Positions 1 through 5,703 of a DNA stretch of 5,703 nt are shown here, piece by piece. Origin of the DNA: Anaerolineales bacterium UBA4823 (lineage in GTDB: Bacteria > Chloroflexota > Anaerolineae > Anaerolineales > UBA4823). The translations under genes and the position numbers were made by a program. The DNA is taken from contig DHFN01000089.1 of the NCBI GenBank assembly GCA_002402275.1, forward strand, positions 1 to 5,703, given 5' to 3'. The notes below the pieces were generated by a model, which was given only the letters and a program-made list of their open reading frames with translations, was not told where the DNA came from and made no database searches. The stretch's first letter is position 1. Each line of letters opens with the position of its first letter.

Positions 1-947
1 TCTGTTTGAGCGGAATTATTGTTGAACGTTACATAATTCAATATCGGGGTACAATTCGTATTGTACATCCCGCCGCCACTAATGCTAGCGATATTGCTAT
101 CAAAGACTACGTTTTTCAAGTATGGATTGCTATTATTGGAATTATATAAACCTCCACCACCATCACTAATATTGTCTGTGAATGTACTGTTTTCCAGAGT
201 AGGACTGCTGCTATTGATGTTAAACATCCCTCCGCCAAAGATTTCAGCGTCGTTAGCAATAAACGTGACATGATTCAATAATGGAGAGCTGTTGCTATCA
301 TATATCCCCCCGCCGTAGCTTGTGGCAAAGTTGCCACTGAAAATGAGGTTTGCCAGTTTTGGACTGCCGTAATTGTTTAATATTCCGCCGCCCCTATCCT
401 GAAAAGTTGATGACCCATTTGCCTGTCCAGCAGTAATGATGAAACCGTCTAAAACAGCATTATTGCCCATTCCGCTGCCGGTAACCACATGATAGGCATT
501 GTTACCCTGAATATCATTTGTGGTTTCAGCGATGAAGTTACCATCCAAGTTTCTGTCATTTTGGTCAATATCCCCGCTCAGGATGGTCTTATTGTTTTGC
601 CAGTCACGCTGGTTTCGGTCGCTCTCCATCCCGGAAAAGCCTCCCAAAATAACCACGCCATTCTTCAGGGTAAAGGTATCAGCACGGTTTATGCCCGGGT
701 AATACACGCCTGCCTTGACCCAAATCTCATTACCGCTGATGGCTTTGCTGAGCGCAGTTTGCAGCGTACAAGCATTCTCCCAAGTATCGCCACATGAGGA
801 GGAACTGCTGCCATCCGATTTGGTATAGATCACACCCCCTCCAGCACGAACGGTGGGGGTTCGGAACGCCATAAAAATTAAGACTGGTAACAATGCTATT
901 AAAAAAAGAATTGCCCCCCGGCGAATACATCGCTTAGCTCTGCTCAT
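1..947 (-). CDS. Secreted right-handed beta-helix repeat protein (3' end beyond window)
   Basis: The reading frame opens at an ATG at 947 and stays open for 315 codons to the window edge, so the C-terminus is missing. Residues 1-35 form a signal peptide: a basic n-region (MSRAKRCIRR), a hydrophobic stretch at about 12-28, and a V-R-A cleavage motif at 33-35. Residues 36-130 resemble the N-terminal module seen in many exported beta-helix proteins: a W-x-x-A-C-x-L-Q-x-A-L segment, then EIWVKAGVYYPG, TFTLKNGVVILGGFSG and a TILSGDID motif. Cys52 and Cys60 could form a disulfide. From residue 186 there are five 26-27 residue repeats starting with G-G-G, typical of Pmp/pectate-lyase-like parallel beta-helices. 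It is probably exported to the cell surface, but the anchor lies outside the window. No catalytic residues are identifiable, so the substrate or ligand is unknown. It follows a 166-bp AT-rich gap in which I found no convincing promoter or terminator. Confidence 0.9.
   Translation of the reverse strand, partial: MSRAKRCIRRGAILFLIALLPVLIFMAFRTPTVRAGGGVIYTKSDGSSSSSCGDTWENACTLQTALSKAISGNEIWVKAGVYYPGINRADTFTLKNGVVILGGFSGMESDRNQRDWQNNKTILSGDIDQNDRNLDGNFIAETTNDIQGNNAYHVVTGSGMGNNAVLDGFIITAGQANGSSTFQDRGGGILNNYGSPKLANLIFSGNFATSYGGGIYDSNSSPLLNHVTFIANDAEIFGGGMFNINSSSPTLENSTFTDNISDGGGGLYNSNNSNPYLKNVVFDSNIASISGGGMYNTNCTPILNYVTFNNNSAQT
3..392 (-). repeat. Five tandem 26-27 residue beta-helix repeats
   Basis: Gly-Gly-Gly triplets start at residues 186, 212, 238, 264 and 291 of the beta-helix protein, giving a period of 26, 26, 26 and 27 residues. 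The consensus is roughly GGG-[IML]-[YFL]-N-x-x-x-S-P-x-L-x-N-V-x-F-x-x-N-x-A. On the plus strand the triplets show up as regularly spaced CCGCC-type clusters about 78-81 bp apart. Each unit is expected to form one coil of a parallel beta-helix. The array probably continues beyond position 1. The repeats have diverged at the DNA level, so recent duplication is unlikely. Confidence 0.9.
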
Positions 948-952
948 TTTTT

Positions 953-960
953 CCTCCTTT
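953..960 (-). promoter_or_regulatory. Strong Shine-Dalgarno site of the beta-helix gene
   Basis: The minus strand reads AAAGGAGG followed by five A residues and then the ATG at 947. This is a near-perfect ribosome binding site at good spacing and fixes the start of a gene whose 3' end is not in the window. Confidence 0.9.
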
Positions 961-1113
961 ATTGTAAAAGAAAACAATCAAATAATAAGGAAAAGATGAA
1001 GGAAAAAGTTCCATGATCAAATTATTTATGAGGAATTATTTTCTATCTGATTGGTTCTTTCTTCACATCCAACCCATTTTTGCTAGATGTAAACTTATTC
1101 CTGTCTACATAAT

Positions 1114-2016
1114 TTACGAATCTCCGCCCTTCATCTTCAACACCCCCACGCTTTGATATTGGGGATTCCAAAATCCCCAGGGCATACCGTTATCACCAGA
1201 ACGAAAGTAAAATCGAGCCAAGTTTTCGCGTAGTTCGGCGCAATTCCTGAGGTTTTCGAACAGCTCATCGTAATTCTCATAGTTGGATGGTGAGCCTTCG
1301 GTCAAATTAAATGCCTGACGCAGGGTCTTCTCGCTATAACACCAGCCCTGCGAAGGTTCGTGAAACCAATCCTGATTCCGGGCAGCACCTAGGGTTGCTA
1401 AAAGCATCCCGCCCGGTTTGAGAACACGCATCAATTCACTCACCACTTTGGGTAATTCAGACGGAGGATTATGCTCCAAAGCGGAAAGCGCTACCACTGC
1501 GTCCATCGAATCATCGGGAATGTCCACCAGCTGGCTTAAATCCTGGTTGTAAATCCAGACCATGCCCTCACCCCTGTTGGAGAGGGAGTTTTTTGCGAAA
1601 TTGCCTCTTACCATGGATCGGCCCTCTCCCAAACGCTTTCTCAGAGCACCTTTACCCAGAAGGGTATTGAGTAGAGAAGTTATCGGAGGATTCAAGTCCT
1701 GTGGGCGTAAACCGCGTATCTTCGTCCAATGTCGAAAACGCCAAGGCAAATCAGCCCGGCTGCCGCGGTCTATACTGTATACCGTGACATCTTGGGCTGC
1801 CAGGTACCACTGCAAAATCCCGGTACCCGCACCGGCATCCAGGATCTTTTTCCCTTTCAGATCTCCCAATAATGAGATGATCCAGGTCAAGTCTAATAAA
1901 TAATGCCAGCCAAATTCTAGCCCTAGCTCCTTGGCGACGGTTTTTAATTCTTCAACTAGTTGGCGGTGGGCAGCCAACAATTCCACTGATAAAATTTCAA
2001 TCCGATCCATAAACAT
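1114..2016 (-). CDS. Class I SAM-dependent methyltransferase (Methyltransf_11-like)
   Basis: This 300-residue protein has a Rossmann-type methyltransferase fold. Motif I is ILDAGAGTG at residues 58-66, which binds S-adenosylmethionine. D83 (SIDRG) ends strand beta-2 and should contact the ribose. IPDDSMDAVVALSALEH at 166-182 covers motifs II/III, and VLKPGG at 198-203 is the usual post-motif. The acceptor substrate cannot be read from the sequence. The frame can be extended to an ATG at 2067, but that start has no ribosome binding site and would overlap the upstream gene by 71 bp. The ATG at 2016 has AGGA five bases upstream, and ATG 2010 is a close alternative. The 20-bp overlap with the polysaccharide-type gene implies translational coupling and suggests the pair modifies the same glycan or lipid. 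Residues about 126-152 appear to be an in-frame repeat insertion. Confidence 0.88.
   Translation of the reverse strand: MFMDRIEILSVELLAAHRQLVEELKTVAKELGLEFGWHYLLDLTWIISLLGDLKGKKILDAGAGTGILQWYLAAQDVTVYSIDRGSRADLPWRFRHWTKIRGLRPQDLNPPITSLLNTLLGKGALRKRLGEGRSMVRGNFAKNSLSNRGEGMVWIYNQDLSQLVDIPDDSMDAVVALSALEHNPPSELPKVVSELMRVLKPGGMLLATLGAARNQDWFHEPSQGWCYSEKTLRQAFNLTEGSPSNYENYDELFENLRNCAELRENLARFYFRSGDNGMPWGFWNPQYQSVGVLKMKGGDS
1565..1640 (-). repeat. Palindromic GC-rich repeat embedded in frame in the methyltransferase
   Basis: Two inverted arms, GGAGAGGG at 1579-1586 and CCCTCTCC at 1622-1629, can pair perfectly over 8 bp. TT/AA pairs extend the stem past a single bulged base. The arms are flanked by a CCCTCACCCCT block at 1565-1575. 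This composition recalls the dispersed CCCTCACCCC/CCTCTCCC intergenic palindromes seen in many bacterial genomes (recall, not a search result). It translates within the methyltransferase as a Gly/Arg/Ser-rich segment (about residues 126-152, RLGEGRS...NRGEGMV). That segment lies between beta-2 and the QDLSQL strand, where a surface loop is tolerated. The outer boundaries are approximate. Confidence 0.55.
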
Positions 2017-3661
2017 TCCATTCCTGTTCTTCGGGTATCTGGAATTCCTCTCCAAGCAAAATGCCATTAATCACGGTTTGCATCGTCAAGGTATTTTTGG
2101 GAATTAGTGCTTTCCAATTAAAGCCTCTTAATTGGACAAACCCTGCCTTTGGTCCGACCTCAAGATATTGGTCAAAAGGCAACGAGACGCGATAAAGCTG
2201 ATAATAAAGATATCGGCGAGCGTTACGAAGAAACGCCTTTGGAAACTCAAATTCTTCGATGGTCAAAAGTGCCTCAGCCAGTTCGTCGAAATCATTCAAT
2301 GATTTAGGAAGTAACCCAGTGGGATATTGGGTATAACGCGCTTTTCCCCCACACAACACCAGCACCGAGAGCAAAGCAGCTTCCAAACCGATCGAAGAGT
2401 TATAGACCATCAGGAATTTCGAGCGCTTGATCAACTCATAGGAGCTGACATATTCCTGTGAATCGATAAAGACTACATTGGAAAGTTTATTCACCCCATT
2501 AGCGATCACCCAATCACGGACACTTTCGTGGGATTGTTTGGCTGTGCCCGGGCGCATTTCATCCGGGTGCGCGCGAATGACGAACAATGTCTCCGGGTGA
2601 GAGCGGATAATTTCCAACACATGGTCGAGCCAATGAAACATGTGCCGAAAAAGGACATTGGCATGTACCTGGCTGGTATCATAAATCACATTGGTAAAGA
2701 TTGGCACAATTTGCTTGAATGAAGCAGCCCGCTGATTAAACTCCTCGCTTAGACCTTGAATTTCCTTCCAGAATTGAATCCCCGCCATGGTAAATTTCCC
2801 CTGAAAACGTTTTTCCAAATAAGCATCCAGCCGGGCTTCTTGGCGCTGATCGAGTTCAAATTCCCGCGGAATACGAATGGGGTAAGCTGTGGCTTCTCCA
2901 TCCGTAAAAAAGGCTGAGAAGGGTTGAAAACCCACTTCCTGGGTAACCACCCGCACTCCTTTTTGCAATGCCACCCAGCGAGCTGTTGCTTCAGGATACA
3001 TAATCCCATTAAATATCAAACAAACCTGGGCTTTTTCCTGCTCTAACAATTCCGAGAATTGTACAGCGATATTCTGGGCAGATAAGATATATTGGCGGAA
3101 TAAATAACGGGTAGGATCATCGTCGGGTAAATGATAACGGCGCAACGCCCAACGGAGCGCTGGCAGCACCAGTTTTCCAATGGGGATCGCTTCGACCCAT
3201 CCAAGGTCGGGCTTTAAATATTCTACTTCTTCAAGCTCCGAGACAGTGAGATCCGCCAGTTCTTTTTCGAAACCCAGATCGGGTTGAAAACGAAACCAGT
3301 GAGGGTCAAATGCCCTCGCTAAACGCTTTGTTTGAACAATGCATTCCTCGCAAGGGGGATGGCGAGTGTAGTCCTCACGATTGGTGCCTAAGACGCAGTG
3401 GCTCATCCCAGATTGGCAGGCAAAATAAACCACCTGGGCACCAGCCAACCGCAATGCCCAGCCCGTTATCAACGTAAAAGCAGCATTCTGACTTAAACCG
3501 CTCAAGCGTGAAGAAGCATTGAACACGATTATTTTGGGTGGATTATCTAACCTGGCTGAGTGGCTGCGAACTTGATTCGCGATGGTTTCGATGCGCTGTT
3601 GGTTTCGCCAACTTGCCAAACTCAAGGCTAGTTTAGAGGGGGAGGTTTTTTTTGCCATCAT
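1997..3661 (-). CDS. Putative surface/capsule polysaccharide biosynthesis protein (GT-B-like)
   Basis: This 554-residue protein has no signal peptide or obvious membrane segment, so it is probably cytoplasmic. The N-terminal half (about 42-240) looks like a Rossmann domain, beginning KIIVFNASSRLSGLSQNAA. It carries four cysteines spaced C-x6-C-x14-C-x2-C (C82, C89, C104, C107). The C-terminal half has the signature of capsule synthesis (KpsC/KpsS, PF05159) and CDP-glycerol-transferase-like enzymes: FVIRAHPDE at 360-368, then VYNSSIGLEAALL at 419-431, followed by G-G-K-A-R-Y at 438-443. These enzymes transfer sugars or polyol phosphates onto a lipid or glycan acceptor. The exact donor is not identifiable. 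ATG codons at 3661 and 3658 are both possible, with AGGA 4 or 7 bases upstream. The gene lies 69 bp after pgi with no visible terminator between them, and its end overlaps the methyltransferase start. An A8 tract falls in codons 3-6. Confidence 0.72.
   Translation of the reverse strand: MMAKKTSPSKLALSLASWRNQQRIETIANQVRSHSARLDNPPKIIVFNASSRLSGLSQNAAFTLITGWALRLAGAQVVYFACQSGMSHCVLGTNREDYTRHPPCEECIVQTKRLARAFDPHWFRFQPDLGFEKELADLTVSELEEVEYLKPDLGWVEAIPIGKLVLPALRWALRRYHLPDDDPTRYLFRQYILSAQNIAVQFSELLEQEKAQVCLIFNGIMYPEATARWVALQKGVRVVTQEVGFQPFSAFFTDGEATAYPIRIPREFELDQRQEARLDAYLEKRFQGKFTMAGIQFWKEIQGLSEEFNQRAASFKQIVPIFTNVIYDTSQVHANVLFRHMFHWLDHVLEIIRSHPETLFVIRAHPDEMRPGTAKQSHESVRDWVIANGVNKLSNVVFIDSQEYVSSYELIKRSKFLMVYNSSIGLEAALLSVLVLCGGKARYTQYPTGLLPKSLNDFDELAEALLTIEEFEFPKAFLRNARRYLYYQLYRVSLPFDQYLEVGPKAGFVQLRGFNWKALIPKNTLTMQTVINGILLGEEFQIPEEQEWNVYGSD
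2022..2025 (-). promoter_or_regulatory. AGGA ribosome binding site favouring the 2016 start
   Basis: AGGA lies five bases before ATG 2016 and eleven before ATG 2010, inside the last codons of the upstream gene. The far-upstream ATG at 2067 is preceded by no purine-rich motif, so the shorter protein is preferred. Confidence 0.6.
3646..3653 (-). repeat. A8 homopolymer at the 5' end of the polysaccharide-type gene
   Basis: Eight consecutive A residues span codons 3-6 (GCA AAA AAA ACC). Losing one A brings TAG into frame at codon 11, and gaining one brings TAA into frame at codon 10. Slippage here would therefore switch the protein off. Whether it occurs cannot be told from one sequence. Confidence 0.5.
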
Positions 3662-3730
3662 AGTATCCTGCCGATCTGTAAACTCTCGTGATTTATATTA
3701 CTGGATAAATTCAGATATACCTGTCCATTC

Positions 3731-5353
3731 TCAACTTGGATGAACATCCCGGTAATAACGGATCAGGGCATTGGTAGAAGAATCATGAGATAAATCCTCA
3801 TTTTCGCTTAACTCGGTTACGATCCGTTGAGCAAGGGCTTTCCCTAATTCTACCCCCCATTGATCAAAAGAATTGATTCCCCAAAGAACTCCTTGGGTGA
3901 AAACACTGTGTTCATAAAGCGCCACCAGCTTTCCTAACGTTCGTGGTGTGAGTTGATCTGCAAAGATCATTGTCGAAGGACGATTACCTGGAAAAGTGCG
4001 ATGGGGAATGAGCCAATCTGGCACTCCTTCGGCTTTTAACTCTTCTTCAGTTTTTCCAAAGGCAAGGGCTTCACCCTGGGCAATGACATTGGCAATGAGC
4101 AAATCATGATGATTGCCAATTGGATTTAATGGTTTGCGGAAAGCAATAAAATCACAGGGAACCAGCTTTGTCCCTTGATGCAACAATTGAAAGAAAGAAT
4201 GCTGCCCATTGGTGCCTGGTTCTCCCCAGTAAACTGGTCCAGTCTGATAATCTACCGCTTCGCCAGCCAGGGTAACCCGTTTACCATTACTCTCCATAGT
4301 CAATTGCTGCAGAAAAGCAGGAAAGCGATGCAAATAGAAATCATAGGGTATCACCGCGCTGGTTTGGCATCCAAAAAAATTATTGTACCAAAAGGCTAAC
4401 AAACCCAGCAACACCGGCAAGTTCTGTTCTAAAGGAGCTTTTCGGAAATGTTCATCCATCTCGTGAAAACCGCTAAGCATTTGGCGAAAATGCTCCTCTC
4501 CAATCGCAATCATCAAAGACAGCCCAATTGCCGAATCCATGGAATACCGTCCCCCAACCCAATCCCAAAACTCAAACATATTTGCTGGATCAATGCCAAA
4601 CCTGGTTACCTCTTTTTCATTGGTGGATACCGCCACAAAGTGCTGCCTCACCGCTTGTTCACTGCCCAGTTTCTCCACCAGCCAAGCGCGGGCAGTCTGA
4701 GCATTGGTCATTGTTTCCAAAGTGGTAAAAGATTTGGATGAGACAATAAAGAGCGTCTCTTCAGGGGCAAGGTCGCAGACAGCTTCAGTGAAGGCTGTTC
4801 CATCTACATTTGAGACAAAGCGAAAACATAGCTCGCGAAGGGAATAAAACTTGAGAGCCTCGTATGCCATATAAGGACCCAAATCTGAGCCACCGATGCC
4901 AATATTAATGATATTTTTGATCGGTTTCCCGGTATATCCTCTCCAAGCCTTCTTTCTTATCTGACCGGCAAACTTCGCCATCTTATCTAAAACCGCCTGG
5001 ACTTGGGGAACCACGTCCTGTCCATTGACCATTATTCGAGTATCTTTTGGAGTTCGCAAAGCAATATGGAGCACCGCCCTTCTTTCAGTTACATTGATGG
5101 GATCGCCCCGAAACATGGCTGCCCGGCGTTCTTCCAATCCGCGTTGGTGTGCCAGCTCACATAAAAGATGCAAGGTTTCATCCGTGATACGGTTTTTTGA
5201 ATAATCCAGATATAAACCAACCGCCTGGACTCTCAAACGGGTTCCTCTTTGCGGGTCTTGCTGAAACAGGTCACGCAGATGGACATCCTTGATCTGGGAA
5301 TAATGCTGTTGCAGTTCTTTCCAAGCGGGAGTTTGAGTTAATAAATTTGTCAC
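3731..5353 (-). CDS. pgi: Glucose-6-phosphate isomerase
   Basis: This cytoplasmic enzyme interconverts glucose-6-phosphate and fructose-6-phosphate in glycolysis and gluconeogenesis and also feeds nucleotide-sugar synthesis. The protein is 540 residues, close to the ~550 of the classical bacterial/eukaryotic form, and contains two SIS sugar-phosphate domains. Both family signatures are present: DWVGGRYSMDSAIG at 264-277 and GVLWGINSFDQWGVELGK at 488-505. By comparison with rabbit PGI, the active-site residues are all conserved: K207 and the S-K-S-F-T-T phosphate loop at 206-211, R269, Q350, the base E354 in MESNGK, H385 in NGQHSFF, and K505. IGIGGSDLGP at 151-160 is the usual N-terminal sugar-phosphate loop. 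The start is a GTG with GGAG five bases upstream. No ATG fits in frame just upstream. It appears to be the first gene of the cluster and lies 69 bp before the polysaccharide-type gene. Confidence 0.98.
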   Translation of the reverse strand: MTNLLTQTPAWKELQQHYSQIKDVHLRDLFQQDPQRGTRLRVQAVGLYLDYSKNRITDETLHLLCELAHQRGLEERRAAMFRGDPINVTERRAVLHIALRTPKDTRIMVNGQDVVPQVQAVLDKMAKFAGQIRKKAWRGYTGKPIKNIINIGIGGSDLGPYMAYEALKFYSLRELCFRFVSNVDGTAFTEAVCDLAPEETLFIVSSKSFTTLETMTNAQTARAWLVEKLGSEQAVRQHFVAVSTNEKEVTRFGIDPANMFEFWDWVGGRYSMDSAIGLSLMIAIGEEHFRQMLSGFHEMDEHFRKAPLEQNLPVLLGLLAFWYNNFFGCQTSAVIPYDFYLHRFPAFLQQLTMESNGKRVTLAGEAVDYQTGPVYWGEPGTNGQHSFFQLLHQGTKLVPCDFIAFRKPLNPIGNHHDLLIANVIAQGEALAFGKTEEELKAEGVPDWLIPHRTFPGNRPSTMIFADQLTPRTLGKLVALYEHSVFTQGVLWGINSFDQWGVELGKALAQRIVTELSENEDLSHDSSTNALIRYYRDVHPS

Positions 5354-5358
5354 GCTTG

Positions 5359-5362
5359 CTCC
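5359..5362 (-). promoter_or_regulatory. Shine-Dalgarno site supporting the GTG start of pgi
   Basis: GGAG lies five bases before the GTG at 5353. The nearby ATG at 5364 is in another frame and reaches a TGA after four codons, so it cannot be the pgi start. Confidence 0.75.
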
Positions 5363-5418
5363 ATTCTATATGAAATTTAAGATCTACAAGTTAAAATTAG
5401 CCATATTTACTTTCGTAG

Positions 5419-5530
5419 GAGACTGTCCTAAAAGAAGGTTGTCCCCCCGAGCGAAGCGAGGGATCTTTTCATTGTTATTAAGATATCTCGCTTCATTCGA
5501 TATGACAATCATGACTTATGGGACAATCTC
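5419..5530. repeat. Complete 112-bp palindromic MITE-like element
   Basis: The left end GAGACTGTCCT and the right end GGGACAATCTC are 11-bp inverted terminal repeats matching at 9 of 11 positions. Inside, TTGTC (5439-5443) is mirrored by GACAA (5514-5518). GAGCGAAGCGAGGGATCTT (5449-5467) is mirrored by a diverged partner at about 5480-5498. The whole unit is therefore one long imperfect hairpin with a loop near 5470-5478. The CGAGCGAAGCGAGGGATC core is of a kind found dispersed in many bacterial genomes (recall). It has no room for a transposase, so it would have to be moved in trans. I found no clear target-site duplication in the flanks. Confidence 0.8.
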
Positions 5531-5540
5531 ATTAATTACG

Positions 5541-5567
5541 ATTATAGGATGGCTATGCTACAATTAA
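5541..5567 (-). promoter_or_regulatory. Weak candidate promoter upstream of the repeat, towards pgi
   Basis: A perfect TATAAT -10 hexamer lies at 5546-5541 on the minus strand. The best upstream partner is a poor TTAATT at 5567-5562, with a short 15-base spacer. A transcript from here would start near 5534, run through the palindromic element and give pgi a leader of about 180 bases. The weak -35 and the AT-rich context make chance a real possibility. Confidence 0.2.
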
Positions 5568-5659
5568 TTTCCTTTTGATGGTCCAAATGCCAAGATTGTG
5601 GATATAAATTCATCTGAGATTAACTTCAATAGCGATCGAACTTTCTTTTATTTTGACAA

Positions 5660-5703
5660 GAGACTGTCCCAAAAGAATGTTGTCACCCCGAGCGAAGCGA
5701 GGG
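5660..5703. repeat. Second copy of the MITE-like element, cut by window edge
   Basis: These last 44 bases match 5419-5462 at 41 of 44 positions, in the same orientation, with no gaps. The differences are at element positions 11 (T/C), 19 (G/T) and 26 (C/A). The match begins exactly at the GAGACTGTCC terminus, which supports that end as the true element boundary. About 68 more bases would be expected beyond the window. Confidence 0.85.

Larger units (their letters stand above)
5354..5703. other. Non-coding region upstream of pgi
   Basis: These 350 bp contain no credible gene. They hold a complete palindromic MITE-like repeat (5419-5530), the first 44 bp of a second copy (5660-5703), and AT-rich DNA between and beside them (5354-5418 and 5531-5659). 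A 65-codon plus-strand frame at 5370-5567 merely reads through the repeat. No tRNA, riboswitch fold or rho-independent terminator was recognised. The pgi promoter must lie here or farther upstream. Confidence 0.7.

Noticed and set aside
730..930. Minus-strand frame starting MYSPGG
   Set aside because: It is an alternate frame inside the beta-helix gene, whose own frame shows a signal peptide, family motifs and a strong ribosome binding site.
1060..1113. Possible terminator after the methyltransferase
   Set aside because: Only a weak GTAGAC/GTTTAC pairing with a mismatch is visible, with no GC-rich stem followed by a T tract.
961..1113. Promoter for the beta-helix gene
   Set aside because: Several AT-rich hexamers are present, but none pairs a good -35 and -10 at 16-18 bp spacing. 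The TACAAT close to the start would leave no leader.
1562..1903. Plus-strand frame of 113 codons
   Set aside because: It lies wholly antisense within the methyltransferase gene, has no ribosome binding site and its composition looks like a shadow of the real gene.
2017..2067. Longer methyltransferase start at ATG 2067
   Set aside because: It adds 17 residues read from within the upstream gene, has no ribosome binding site and would create a 71-bp overlap. The starts at 2016/2010 fit better.
5350..5364. Four-codon leader frame (ATG GAG CAA GCG TGA) overlapping the pgi GTG start
   Set aside because: The overlap could couple translation, but it has no ribosome binding site of its own that I can see, and so short a frame is expected by chance.
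5365..5394. TTAACT-18-TATAGA as a pgi promoter
   Set aside because: It would start the transcript about at the Shine-Dalgarno site, leaving no usable leader.
5370..5567. Plus-strand frame of 65 codons
   Set aside because: It reads straight through the palindromic element (SPRAKRGIF...ASFDMT is the translation of the repeat itself), has no ribosome binding site and no recognisable domain.

Overview
All genes in this window lie on the minus strand, so transcription runs from high to low coordinates. The order is: glucose-6-phosphate isomerase (pgi, 5353 to 3731); a surface-polysaccharide type protein (3661 to 1997); a SAM-dependent methyltransferase (2016 to 1114); and a secreted right-handed beta-helix protein (947 to the window edge, 3' end missing). 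I see no plus-strand gene and no RNA gene. The gene mix points to an environmental bacterium of moderate GC. The signal-peptide plus Gly-Gly-Gly repeat beta-helix protein and the short dispersed palindromic repeats recall Anaerolineae-type Chloroflexota. That assignment is family-level recall, not proof.

Region 5354-5703 is non-coding. It holds one complete 112-bp palindromic, MITE-like repeat (5419-5530) and the start of a second copy in the same orientation (5660-5703, cut by the window edge). The 44 bp visible in both copies differ at three positions. The complete copy lies in the upstream region of pgi, so it may end up in the pgi mRNA leader.

The pgi product is a full-length enzyme with all catalytic residues. 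It interconverts glucose-6-P and fructose-6-P, the branch point between glycolysis and nucleotide-sugar supply. Only 69 bp without a visible terminator separate it from the polysaccharide-type gene, and that gene overlaps the methyltransferase gene by about 20 bp. The last two are almost certainly translationally coupled. A link among the three in making or modifying a cell-surface glycan is plausible but inferred. The methyltransferase carries an in-frame insert that looks like a palindromic intergenic repeat captured by the coding sequence.

The beta-helix gene follows a 166-bp AT-rich gap and has its own strong Shine-Dalgarno site. It is probably a separate unit encoding an exported, possibly cell-surface, protein. 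I found no convincing new multi-gene system here. The points worth following are the two MITE-like copies, the repeat embedded in the methyltransferase, and an A8 tract at the start of the polysaccharide gene.
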